A DNA stretch of 64,000 nt from Bacteroidota bacterium (GTDB lineage Bacteria > Bacteroidota > Bacteroidia > Chitinophagales > BACL12), in contig JADKEK010000004.1 of the NCBI GenBank assembly GCA_016718035.1, positions 62,001-126,000 of the forward strand, read 5' to 3'. Positions 34,495-43,398 of the stretch are shown piece by piece. A program made the position numbers and the translations under genes. Positions within the stretch are counted from its first letter, which is position 1. Each line of letters starts with the position of its first letter. The notes under the pieces are model-generated. The model did not search any database and had not been told where the DNA came from. It was given only the letters and a program-made list of their open reading frames with translations.

Positions 34495-35249
34495 ACAAAC
34501 CAACACAAAAAACAGCATTAATTACCGGTGCGGGAAGCGGCATAGGCAAAGCCATCTGTGTGCAATTAGCATCTGCAGGTCATCGCATAATTGCAGTTAG
34601 CAGAAATGCTGAGCATCTTGCAGAAATTGAATCAGTATTGAACAACTCCGCACATGTAATGGTAAATGTTGATTTAACTACTGCTGTTGGAAAATCTACA
34701 CTATTAGGTACATTACAACAAAATGGAATGCCGCATATTGTTGTCAATAATTTAAGTACATCTTCAACCAGAAAAAAATTAATTCAGTTAGCATCTAATA
34801 TCAGCGATGAAATTGTAACTGAAAATATTCGTCACCTGTTTGCCATAATGCCGGAGGTAATTGCATTTCAACGCGAACAACAATTCGGTCGTTGGATAGG
34901 TATCAGCAGCATGTCGCCCTATTTTGGTGTGCCGGGAATGGCAATTTATAATATGCAAAAAGCTGCATTGGAAAATTGTTTTAAAACTTTGGCTAGTGAA
35001 GAAGGAAAAAATGGTATTACGGCGAATATAATCGCACCGGGATTAATCTTGACGCCAACTGTGGAAAAAAATTATTCAACAGAAGAATTAGCATTAAGAA
35101 AAAAAGAAAATGTAATGCATCGTATTGGCAGTCCGGCGGATATTGCAGCAGCAGTAAAATTTTTAGCTTCTGATGATGCCGGTTATATTACAGGCATTAC
35201 TATTCCGGTAAATGGCGGAAATCATTTAGCATGGCAATATACACATTAA
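34491..35249 (+). CDS. Short-chain dehydrogenase/reductase (FabG-like)
   Basis: A 252-residue SDR. The cofactor loop is ITGAGSGIGKAICVQL, and VVNNLSTSST replaces the usual NNAG. The active site is GISSMSPYFGVPGMAIYNMQKAAL, holding the Ser and the YxxxK pair. The C-terminus GYITGITIPVNGG closes the fold. In an ACP/ketosynthase operon it most likely reduces the 3-keto intermediate with NADPH, as FabG does. It has a 4-nt overlap with the second KASIII and a 3-nt gap before the ligase gene. The altered NNAG motif is the only oddity. Confidence 0.91.
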   Translation: MNKPTQKTALITGAGSGIGKAICVQLASAGHRIIAVSRNAEHLAEIESVLNNSAHVMVNVDLTTAVGKSTLLGTLQQNGMPHIVVNNLSTSSTRKKLIQLASNISDEIVTENIRHLFAIMPEVIAFQREQQFGRWIGISSMSPYFGVPGMAIYNMQKAALENCFKTLASEEGKNGITANIIAPGLILTPTVEKNYSTEELALRKKENVMHRIGSPADIAAAVKFLASDDAGYITGITIPVNGGNHLAWQYTH

Positions 35250-35252
35250 GGT

Positions 35253-36806
35253 ATGATACAATTGTATAACGAAATATTAAGTTACAGAGCAAAAACTCAT
35301 CCGGACAGGGTAGCACTTGTGTGTGAAGATGTTTCGTATACCTATGCAGAATTGTATGCCAATGCATTAAAAAGTGCGCAATGGTTACAATCGCAACAAT
35401 TAAAAAAAGGTGACCATATTGGATTGCTTGATTTTAATAATGCAGCTTATGTACATATTGTAAATGGCTGTTTATTAAGTGGAATTATTCCTGTTTCCAT
35501 CAATTGGCGATTATCTGCAAAAGAAATGATGTTTATTTTAACGGATAGCAATTGCCAATTATTTGTTTACGGAACGGACTTTAAGCAGATAGGTGAAGTG
35601 ATAGCTGCAACCAATAATTTCGCCGTTATAAATACACATGATTGTTTTCATGAGATTCAGCAACTAACAATAGACACTTCATTTGTTTTACCAACAATCA
35701 CTATATCTGAACAAGCATTAATTATTTATACATCCGGCACAACCGGTAACCCTAAAGGTGTAATGTTAAGTCACAACAACCTTTTTGAAATGTATTATGC
35801 TTTGCGCAGTGAAACCCCGCTATTTGGACCGGGAGCTGTTAATTTAATTGCAGGGCCTTGGTATGCTGTAGTTGGTGTTGGGTATTTTGTGTTTGGTATA
35901 TTTTCGGGCTGCACCAATGTATTGTTAAAAATATTTGACCCGATTGAAATATTGCGTTTAATTCAAACCTATAAAATTACCAACGCATTTTTTGCTCCAA
36001 TTATGATGAAAATAATTTGTGCGTTGGATGAAGTGCACGAATATGATTTAAGCTCATTACAAAACATTCAGTACGGTGGTTCACCTATTGATGAAGAACA
36101 GTTGCGTATTTGTTACAACACGTTTAAATGTCATTTTACACAAGGTTACGGGTTAACGGAAACGAGTGGAATTGCTACGGCATTACGATTTGATGACCAT
36201 CTACGTATTATAAATTCAAATGAGCCGGAATTAAAACACTTATTGCGTTCGGCAGGAAAACCATACGCGGGAGTAGAAATAAAAATTGTAGATGAAGCAA
36301 ATACCACTTTGCCTGCAAATGCCATTGGCGAAGTTAGTATTAAAGGAAATGTAGTAGCAATGGGATATAAAAATCAAGCTGTTATTAATGATAAAATTTT
36401 TGGTAATGATGGTTGGTTTTATACCGGCGACGTGGGATATGTAGATGAAAATGGGTATTTATTTTTAGTGGACAGAAAAAATGATATGATAATTTCCAAA
36501 GGACAAAATATTTATCCTGCGGAAATAGAACAAATAATCATACAACATCCTGCTATTAAGGATGTAGCCATAATTGGTGTGCCGCATGAAGTATATGGGG
36601 AGGCGATTTGTGCAATTGTTGTAGTTAAAAAAGATACCATTCAACTTAATGAATTACGCAATTGGGCAAAAGATAAAATGCCGGAATATAAATTACCTGC
36701 TGCTATTGAAATTGTGGAAGAATTACCACGCAATCCAACCGGAAAAGTATTACGGAAATTATTGCGTGAAAAATATTGGATAAACAAACAAAGAAGAATA
36801 AACTAA
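35253..36806 (+). CDS. Adenylate-forming acyl-CoA/ACP ligase (copy 1)
   Basis: A 517-residue member of the ANL superfamily that activates a carboxylic acid with ATP, then passes it to CoA or an ACP. It carries the P-loop-like IIYTSGTTGNPKGVMLSHNN (about residue 158), TQGYGLTETSG (about 295), GWFYTGDVGYVDENGYLFLVDRKNDMI (about 385-415) and the catalytic Lys in NPTGKVLRKLL near the end. Substrate specificity is not readable by eye. In context it could load the ACP or activate a fatty or aromatic acid. Its stop codon shares a base with the following start (TAATG). Confidence 0.92.
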   Translation: MIQLYNEILSYRAKTHPDRVALVCEDVSYTYAELYANALKSAQWLQSQQLKKGDHIGLLDFNNAAYVHIVNGCLLSGIIPVSINWRLSAKEMMFILTDSNCQLFVYGTDFKQIGEVIAATNNFAVINTHDCFHEIQQLTIDTSFVLPTITISEQALIIYTSGTTGNPKGVMLSHNNLFEMYYALRSETPLFGPGAVNLIAGPWYAVVGVGYFVFGIFSGCTNVLLKIFDPIEILRLIQTYKITNAFFAPIMMKIICALDEVHEYDLSSLQNIQYGGSPIDEEQLRICYNTFKCHFTQGYGLTETSGIATALRFDDHLRIINSNEPELKHLLRSAGKPYAGVEIKIVDEANTTLPANAIGEVSIKGNVVAMGYKNQAVINDKIFGNDGWFYTGDVGYVDENGYLFLVDRKNDMIISKGQNIYPAEIEQIIIQHPAIKDVAIIGVPHEVYGEAICAIVVVKKDTIQLNELRNWAKDKMPEYKLPAAIEIVEELPRNPTGKVLRKLLREKYWINKQRRIN

Positions 36807-38020
36807 TGGAACTGGTTCCCATAGGACAATTACCTGAAATTGGTGTCATACCAAAATTTATGTTTGCACAAACATTACGTGCAGACAGGTTTGGAATGCC
36901 GATATCTGCCTATCAACAGGAAGTGGTACCAGTTCCGGAAATTGGTGATGATGAGGTGTTGATTGGTGTAATGGCTGCGGGATTAAATTTTAATTCAGTA
37001 TGGGCTGCATTAGCTTACCCAATTGACATGTTGCAATTAATGCAACAACGAAACGAAAACGATTTACCTTATTTTATTCCCGGCTCCGATTGTGCTGGAA
37101 TTGTTTTTAAAAAAGGAAAAAATGTTACCAATGTAAGTATTGGTGATGAGGTTGTAGTTCAAGGTGGTTGGTATGACGAACAGGAATTATTTATTCGCAA
37201 TGGAGGTGATCCAACAATTGGAAAATCGTTTCGTGCCTGGGGGTATGAAACTAATTTTGGTTCGTATGCGCAATTTTGTAAAGTAAAACATTTTCAATGC
37301 CTTCCTAAACCCAAACATTTACATTGGGATGAGGCTGCAGTTTATATGGTAAGTGGCGTAACGGCATATCGTATGTTGCACCATTATATTCCCCACAATT
37401 TGCAACAAAACGATGTGGTATTAATTTGGGGTGGCTCAGGAGGTTTGGGTTCTATGGCTATTCAATTGGTAAAAGCAGCAGGCGCCTTTCCGGTTGCCGT
37501 AATAAATAATAATTCAAAAGTGGCCTTTTGTGAGGAGTTAGGTGCGGTTGTTTTAAATAGAAGTAATTATACACATTGGGGCGAAATTTCAGGGGAACAA
37601 GTGCTACCCGAAACACAAGAAATTTGGCGAAATGCGGCAAAACCATTTTTAAAAGATTTGTTGAACTTAACTAATGGAAGATTGCCAAAAATAGTTATTG
37701 AACACCCTGGAGCAAATACTTTTCCCACATCATTGTATGTATGTGATAAAAACGGTATGGTAATTACCTGCGCAGGTACAACCGGTTATGCGGGCACGTT
37801 TGATTTGCGGTATTTATGGCTTTACAATAAGCGAATACAGGGCTCACATTATGCTAATCCCGAAGAATGTAAAATGTTAAATAATTTGATTCATGAAAAA
37901 ATAATCCACCCGGTTTTAGGTGCCACCTATTCGTTTAACGATTTGCCAAAAGCCTTGCAGCTTATGCACGATAATCAATTACCCTGTGGTAGTACAGCCA
38001 TTAAAATTGGATATGCATAA
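36806..38020 (+). CDS. ccr: Crotonyl-CoA carboxylase/reductase (ECR) family protein
   Basis: A 404-residue medium-chain reductase/dehydrogenase of the CCR/ECR group. These enzymes reduce 2-enoyl-CoA with NADPH and can fix CO2 to give alkylmalonyl-CoA. Family marks: AAGLNFNSVWAALAYPID, FIPGSDCAGIV, AWGYETNFGSYAQF, VSGVTAYRML, the NADPH site IWGGSGGLGSMAIQLV and QGSHYANPEEC. Of the four CO2-pocket residues described for Kitasatospora CCR (Asn81, Phe170, Glu171, His365), Asn (61-63), Glu148 and His348 appear conserved and Phe is Tyr147. Carboxylation is therefore plausible. An in-frame ATG 10 codons upstream exists, but the start at 36806 fits the family and gives stop-start coupling. Confidence 0.9.
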   Translation: MELVPIGQLPEIGVIPKFMFAQTLRADRFGMPISAYQQEVVPVPEIGDDEVLIGVMAAGLNFNSVWAALAYPIDMLQLMQQRNENDLPYFIPGSDCAGIVFKKGKNVTNVSIGDEVVVQGGWYDEQELFIRNGGDPTIGKSFRAWGYETNFGSYAQFCKVKHFQCLPKPKHLHWDEAAVYMVSGVTAYRMLHHYIPHNLQQNDVVLIWGGSGGLGSMAIQLVKAAGAFPVAVINNNSKVAFCEELGAVVLNRSNYTHWGEISGEQVLPETQEIWRNAAKPFLKDLLNLTNGRLPKIVIEHPGANTFPTSLYVCDKNGMVITCAGTTGYAGTFDLRYLWLYNKRIQGSHYANPEECKMLNNLIHEKIIHPVLGATYSFNDLPKALQLMHDNQLPCGSTAIKIGYA

Positions 38021-38111
38021 ATTTTTAGACACAATTTAAACTCAGTATATACATATATAAAAAAAATTTAATAACTTAGGAATCCCATTATCATCACCCA
38101 AAATCACAAAT

Positions 38112-39794
38112 ATGCACAACCCCGCATTAAAAAACTTTGTAAGACCACAAACAGCCACAACTGTGGAAGGTGGTTATTTATCGCTAAAGCAAGTTGTAGA
38201 TATTGCTTATAACAAACAAGCTTTTGAGCTCACCACCAGCGAAGCTGTTAAAGAAAAAGTGCAAAGTAGCTACGAGTATATTCAGCATGTAGCACTTAAT
38301 GGCAAGCCCATTTATGGTGTAAATACGCCATTTGGCGGCATGGCCAATCAGATATTAAATCATGATGAAACACTACAGTTACAGACTAACCTAATGTTTT
38401 TTCTAAAGTCAGGAGCAGGCAATTATGTTGGAGATGTTTATGTCCGCGCTGCCATGGTTATTTTAACAAATGCATTATTAAAAGGCGTAAGCGGTATTCG
38501 TTTTGAAATTATTGAACGATATGCTTTCTTTTTACAAAATGGTATAACACCTCGCGTGCGTGAACTTGGTTCAATTGGAGCAAGCGGCGACTTAGTACCA
38601 TTAGCATCGGTTGCCGGCGCGGTTACCGGACTTGCAGATTGTTTTGCAGTAAGTTATAAAGGCGAACAATGGGGCACACAAGCCATCAGCGAAAAATTTA
38701 AATTAGAGCGTATTAAACTTCATCCCAAAGAAGGATTGGCTTTGGTAAATAGCACGGCAATGTTAACAGGAATTGCTGCAATTAATTTACAAGAACTCAA
38801 TAAATTATTTGCCCTCTCATTACATGCTCATGCATTAATGATGCAGGCATTAACTGCTTCTGTACAACCATTTGATGCATTTACGCATTCACATAAACCG
38901 CATGAAGGGCAAATATTTATTGCAGAAATGATTACCGGTTTATTAACGGGTTCACAAATGGTACGCAAAAATGGTGACCCGCTGCAGGGGGAAAATAAAT
39001 TATATCAAGACAGATATTCCATTCGTTGTGTTCCTCAGTTTTTAGGTCCAATTGTAGATGGATTTAAAACCGTGCAAAAAAACATTGAAATTGAAGCCAA
39101 CTCGGTTACAGATAATCCGCTGATTGATATGGAAAATTTCAATATTTTGCACGGCGGAAATTTTTTAGGTGAATATGTGGCAATTGGAATGGACCAGGTG
39201 CGCAATTATATCGGATTAATTGCAAAACATTTAGATGCGCAAATTGCTTTGCTTGTTATGCCGGAATTTAATAATGGCTTACCTTCTTCATTATCGGGCA
39301 ATACTACGAACAGAATTAATATGGGATTAAAGGGATTACAAATTACCGGTAATTCGATAATGCCGCTCTTGTTATTTTATGGTAATTCGATTGCAGATAA
39401 ATTTCCAACACATGCAGAACAGTTTAATCAAAATATTAACAGCCAGGGCTTTAATGCTTCTATGCTTACCAAAACTTCAATTGAGCTGTTCCGGAAATAT
39501 GTGGCTATTTCGCTCATATTTGCCGTTCAGGCAGTTGATTTAAGAGCAAAACAAATGGGTAAGCAGGTTTATGTAAAAGATGTTGTTTCGCCTGAAACAT
39601 TTAAAACATATGCGGCTATCAGACAAATTTGTAATAAAAATGTGTTACTCAGTGAGCCTCTGGTAATTAATGACAATAGTTTCCCTATGGATGATTTTAT
39701 AGATGCTATTGATGCAGATATTCAATATAACGGAAAATTGGTTACCGCAGCAAACGCACTGATTGAAAAATTGGATGCCTATTACGCTGCCTGA
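38112..39794 (+). CDS. Aromatic amino acid ammonia-lyase (MIO family, probably phenylalanine ammonia-lyase)
   Basis: A 560-residue MIO enzyme. The MIO-forming triad Ala-Ser-Gly is in LGSIGASGDLVPLA (residues 157-159). The active-site Tyr is in IYGVNTPFGGM (Tyr68), with NSVTDNPL and GNFLGEYVA further on. The pair that controls substrate choice in this family is His-Leu in tyrosine lyases, Phe-Leu in phenylalanine lyases and Ser-His in histidine lyases. Here it falls at Phe97-Leu98 (LMFFLKSG), so trans-cinnamate from phenylalanine is the best guess. The lack of hutU, hutI or hutG neighbours also argues against histidine degradation. A 91-nt gap separates it from ccr, and TAACTTAG in that gap may be a weak -7 element. 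Confidence 0.9.
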   Translation: MHNPALKNFVRPQTATTVEGGYLSLKQVVDIAYNKQAFELTTSEAVKEKVQSSYEYIQHVALNGKPIYGVNTPFGGMANQILNHDETLQLQTNLMFFLKSGAGNYVGDVYVRAAMVILTNALLKGVSGIRFEIIERYAFFLQNGITPRVRELGSIGASGDLVPLASVAGAVTGLADCFAVSYKGEQWGTQAISEKFKLERIKLHPKEGLALVNSTAMLTGIAAINLQELNKLFALSLHAHALMMQALTASVQPFDAFTHSHKPHEGQIFIAEMITGLLTGSQMVRKNGDPLQGENKLYQDRYSIRCVPQFLGPIVDGFKTVQKNIEIEANSVTDNPLIDMENFNILHGGNFLGEYVAIGMDQVRNYIGLIAKHLDAQIALLVMPEFNNGLPSSLSGNTTNRINMGLKGLQITGNSIMPLLLFYGNSIADKFPTHAEQFNQNINSQGFNASMLTKTSIELFRKYVAISLIFAVQAVDLRAKQMGKQVYVKDVVSPETFKTYAAIRQICNKNVLLSEPLVINDNSFPMDDFIDAIDADIQYNGKLVTAANALIEKLDAYYAA

Positions 39795-39804
39795 AATTGT
39801 ATTT

Positions 39805-41307
39805 ATGAATATTAGCAGGGAACTACACAACCAAAGTAAAATTAATGGTGATAAATTATTTATTACCGACTTGGGAACAGATTTTACTTATGGTGAAGCA
39901 GAAAAATTAGTTGCGCAATGTGCAGCTATGTTACACAATTTAGGTTTGACCAAAGGCGACCGGGTGGCAACTCAGTTATTTAATTCAATAGACTTTGTGG
40001 TTATTTATAATGCCGTTATTCGTTTAGGTGGCATTATTGTTCCAATAGGATTTACATTAAAAACCAGAGAGGTCGAGGAAATTTTAAACGATTGTCAACC
40101 AACGATATTTATCCGTCATCATTCGATAACACAAAACCCGGAGCAGCGCATACAATTTGATACAAATACTATCATTATTGAAGATGAACAATTGGTGCAA
40201 AACGGCACATGGTCATTTTTACAGACTGCTGCTCATGAAGGAATAGTAGATGTTTCGGAAGATACGCCATTGGGAATTTTATATTCTTCTGGTACTACAG
40301 GTGAAGCAAAAGGTGTATTGTTATCACACAACAATATTCGTACGAATATGGAGGCTGCTAAAACCTGTTATGAAATAACACCGCTGGACAGGACGGTTTT
40401 ATTTTTACCATTATCACATTGTTTTGGCCTGAATGCAATATTAAATTGTATAACATGTGCTGGTGCTTCGATGATAATTATGCGAAAATTTTCACCACCT
40501 GCATTATTGGATATTTTGCAGCGTGATACCATCACCATGTTTTTTGCCGTGCCGTTTATTTATAATTTATTGTTGAAAGACTTAACTGACGATTCGGTAT
40601 TCGACAATACCATCTATTTTTTCTCTGCAGCATCAAAATTGGCATTAGAAACAGAAATTAGTTGGGAGAACCGATTTAACAGACCCATATATCAAGGTTA
40701 TGGGTTGACTGAAACATCTCCTTTTGCCACTTATGTACCTCGCGGAAAATATTACCCGGGCAGCATTGGAATTCCGGTAGCAAATGTTACTATTGCGATT
40801 ACTGATGAAATGCATCAACAAGTTCCGGTTAATACCGTTGGTGAAATTGCTATTAAAGGTCCGAATGTAATGCTAGGCTATTATAATAAACCGGAACTCA
40901 CAAATCAGGTACTTATATATGGTTGGTTTTATTCCGGCGATGTAGGTATGTATGACGAAAATGGATTGTTGTACATTGTTGACAGGATAAAAGACATGGT
41001 GATTGTCAAGGGTGAAAATGTTTATCCAAGCGAGGTAGAAAATATTATTTTGGAGTTACCTTATGTAGATGAGGTTGCTGTTTATGGTATACCGGACACA
41101 CTAAGTGAGGAGAAAGTAAGAGCACGAATTGTGCTTAAAAAAGATGTTACGGCAAATGAGGAAGATATCATACAACACTGCAAAAAAAATCTGGCTCCTT
41201 TTAAGGTGCCAAGTGTAGTGCGTTTTGTATCATCCATTCCAAAGAGCCCTTCGGGCAAAGTACTCAAGCGTTTATTAAGGGAAGAAGATATGGCATCCAG
41301 AAATTAA
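39805..41307 (+). CDS. Adenylate-forming acyl-CoA/ACP ligase (copy 2, possibly cinnamate ligase)
   Basis: A 500-residue ANL-superfamily ligase. It has ILYSSGTTGEAKGVLLSHNN (about residue 155), YQGYGLTETSPF (about 295), GWFYSGDVGMYDENGLLYIVDRIKDMIV-like A8 region (about 372-397) and the catalytic Lys in SPSGKVLKRLL. It follows the ammonia-lyase gene by 10 nt, so it is the natural candidate to activate cinnamate, as in bacterial stilbene and phenylpropanoid routes. The start at 39805 is used instead of an upstream in-frame ATG that lies inside the lyase gene. It overlaps the convergent SGNH gene by 4 nt. Confidence 0.92.
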   Translation: MNISRELHNQSKINGDKLFITDLGTDFTYGEAEKLVAQCAAMLHNLGLTKGDRVATQLFNSIDFVVIYNAVIRLGGIIVPIGFTLKTREVEEILNDCQPTIFIRHHSITQNPEQRIQFDTNTIIIEDEQLVQNGTWSFLQTAAHEGIVDVSEDTPLGILYSSGTTGEAKGVLLSHNNIRTNMEAAKTCYEITPLDRTVLFLPLSHCFGLNAILNCITCAGASMIIMRKFSPPALLDILQRDTITMFFAVPFIYNLLLKDLTDDSVFDNTIYFFSAASKLALETEISWENRFNRPIYQGYGLTETSPFATYVPRGKYYPGSIGIPVANVTIAITDEMHQQVPVNTVGEIAIKGPNVMLGYYNKPELTNQVLIYGWFYSGDVGMYDENGLLYIVDRIKDMVIVKGENVYPSEVENIILELPYVDEVAVYGIPDTLSEEKVRARIVLKKDVTANEEDIIQHCKKNLAPFKVPSVVRFVSSIPKSPSGKVLKRLLREEDMASRN

Positions 41308-42236
41308 AAAATTTCCAATTCCTGTAAGTGCGTTTGTAATTCAGCAGAAAATTGTTTGGCACCGGCTTCGTTTAAATGCACGGTATCTTTAAATAATTCG
41401 TCGCTGTATTTATCGGTATTAAAATAAATGAAATGTACATTCGGATAATTTTTTGCTAATCCATTAAAATAATGGAGCATTTCATCAAAATTGGCAACGG
41501 TTGATTTTGCACTCCAATGGTAAGGGCTGACTACAAAAATAAATTTTCTGTCGGGACTGCTCGTAATTAATTGTTTTAATTGTTTGTCGCTTTCAGATGT
41601 AATAGTAAACGATAATTTTTTATCCAATCTGTTGTCGATGCGTTTTTGAATACTGCGTGAATCACCTTTTTTAGTGTCAAACACACCGCCATTCACATAG
41701 AGCGCATTGCCTATTTTCATTTTATTTTCGACAATAGGTTCTAAATAGGTGGTATAATAACCAAAGTATCGTGCACCGGGAATGTAGTGGTATGGCTTTA
41801 AGCGGTTGTTTTGTTCCAAGAAAGCAGTAATACTATCGTTGGTATTTACAAACGGCAAATAGGTGGCTAAATTGATATTGGTATAAGCATTATGCTGAAA
41901 AAAGTCATGATGGATATCAATAATTATCGGCGTTGTTTTATTTTTTTTCAGTTCGAAATTTAATAACAGCGCAGTTACATCAAAACTTTGATTGGGAAAT
42001 CCATAATTATAACAATTGGGATTAATGTTATCGCAATAATATCCTTTTTCTGCTCTAGAGCTGCCAAATATGGGAATTTCATTATCATGTTGCTCGTTAG
42101 TCAACCGATAAATTTTATTGGATTCGGCAACAGGAGTTGTTTTAGTTAAAAATGCAGAAAAAATATAATCTGCACTTAAACATAAACTGATAATAAAAAC
42201 GAATAATAGTATAAGCAGTTTAATTTTGGGGTTCAT
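41304..42236 (-). CDS. SGNH-like membrane-anchored protein (possible MBOAT partner)
   Basis: A 310-residue protein with one N-terminal membrane helix (residues about 6-26) and an extracytoplasmic domain. IPIFGSSRAEKGYY gives a block-I nucleophile Ser, FPNQSFDV is block-like, and DTVHLNEAGAKQFSAEL carries the D-x-x-H of SGNH hydrolases. This resembles the AlgX/AlgJ/DltD-type partners that complete O-acetylation or O-acylation with an MBOAT enzyme. An AlgI-like MBOAT lies 10 kb away, across the biosynthetic operon and on the same strand. It is 19 nt downstream of the TonB-fused anti-sigma gene, so it may be expressed with that operon. Confidence 0.72.
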   Translation of the reverse strand: MNPKIKLLILLFVFIISLCLSADYIFSAFLTKTTPVAESNKIYRLTNEQHDNEIPIFGSSRAEKGYYCDNINPNCYNYGFPNQSFDVTALLLNFELKKNKTTPIIIDIHHDFFQHNAYTNINLATYLPFVNTNDSITAFLEQNNRLKPYHYIPGARYFGYYTTYLEPIVENKMKIGNALYVNGGVFDTKKGDSRSIQKRIDNRLDKKLSFTITSESDKQLKQLITSSPDRKFIFVVSPYHWSAKSTVANFDEMLHYFNGLAKNYPNVHFIYFNTDKYSDELFKDTVHLNEAGAKQFSAELQTHLQELEIF

Positions 42237-42255
42237 GGTACCCTAAAATTAAAAA

Positions 42256-43398
42256 TTATTTTTGAGAACCAAAATATATCCGCATAGAAATTTGAACATT
42301 AATATTCTTATTATTAATATGTGCAGGTTTCCATTTTGGCATACGATTTATTGAGCGAATTACTTCGGCATTAACTTTTTCGTTTATACCTATTGTAATT
42401 ACAGGAGAATTAATTTTTCCATTTTCATCAATAATAAACTGAACGTAAATGGTGCCATTTACTTCACCGGTGTTTTTATAATCTATCGACTTAGCCAGGT
42501 ATTTATTTAAGGCATCTAAACCACCGGGATATTCGGGTTTGGTTATTTCTTTAGCAATGGAATCAGCAGCAATATATCCAAAATCAGCATCATCGGTACT
42601 TGCCGGTTTTGCTTTGTCTGAAACCTTTTTTTCGCTTACTGTTGATAAGGAAACACCTTCATTATAAGATACTTCACCTACAACTACAGGTCCACTGGTT
42701 AAAACTTCAGCACTCCCTGTTTTTGAATCTACTTCAGGCTTTTTATCGAATAGTACTTCTTTTTCTTTATAGACATCAGTTGCCTCATCGGCTATTACCA
42801 TATCTTCCTGTAAATATTTTGTTTCACTAACACCGTCACTAACGCTTTCTCCACCATTGTCATAAGCAATATCCGGGATTGAGGTTATTGGTATTTCTTC
42901 GTCGCTATTAGATTTACTTCTTATTGTTTTTGCCACTTCCGGTTCAATGTTAGTATCACTATTCATATCACCTGCGCCCATGCCATCGGTATTGCCATTT
43001 GCTTCAGACTGCTGTGCTTCAACTACTTCATTTTCAATTGCGATGGCATCGTTAGTTTGTGATTTATTGAGCACATTCATAATTAAGAATGTAAGTCCAA
43101 AAAACACAATCAACATGGCAGCTGCAGCATATTTTTTTAATGTGGCAGTTATGGTAAATGGTTTTTTAGTTCCGGTAATTACATCAACATCTTTATATAT
43201 CGCATTTAATGTTGCTTCAACTACTTTACTATCAGCACCACGAAGTCCTTCAATTGCATCTTGCAAAAAAGGGTCTTCTGCAATTAAATGCTCAACATGT
43301 TGTTTGTCGGCTGCATTTAATTCATTGTTCAAATATGCGAGCAAAGTTGATTTGCTCACGTATCCGCCTTTTTCGATATGTAATTTAAATTCAGACAT
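42256..43398 (-). CDS. Membrane anti-sigma factor fused to a TonB C-terminal domain
   Basis: A 380-residue protein. A cytosolic N-terminus (1-85) resembles a putative anti-sigma domain (LLAYLNNELNAADKQHVEHLI...PFLQDAIEGL). One membrane helix follows (about 90-112), then a long low-complexity, Asp/Glu/Ser-rich periplasmic linker (about 113-285), and a TonB C-terminal domain (about 288-380). That domain has PEYPGGLDALNKYLAKSI, GTIYVQFIIDENGKINSP and MPKWKPAHI. It overlaps the ECF sigma gene by 8 nt. The layout suggests a single-protein link between a periplasmic or outer-membrane event and sigma control, unlike the separate FecR/TonB arrangement. Confidence 0.85.
   Translation of the reverse strand: MSEFKLHIEKGGYVSKSTLLAYLNNELNAADKQHVEHLIAEDPFLQDAIEGLRGADSKVVEATLNAIYKDVDVITGTKKPFTITATLKKYAAAAMLIVFFGLTFLIMNVLNKSQTNDAIAIENEVVEAQQSEANGNTDGMGAGDMNSDTNIEPEVAKTIRSKSNSDEEIPITSIPDIAYDNGGESVSDGVSETKYLQEDMVIADEATDVYKEKEVLFDKKPEVDSKTGSAEVLTSGPVVVGEVSYNEGVSLSTVSEKKVSDKAKPASTDDADFGYIAADSIAKEITKPEYPGGLDALNKYLAKSIDYKNTGEVNGTIYVQFIIDENGKINSPVITIGINEKVNAEVIRSINRMPKWKPAHINNKNINVQISMRIYFGSQK

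Noticed and set aside
38112..39794. Histidine ammonia-lyase (HutH) assignment
   Set aside because: The selectivity pair is Phe-Leu, not Ser-His, and the neighbours are biosynthetic, not hut genes.
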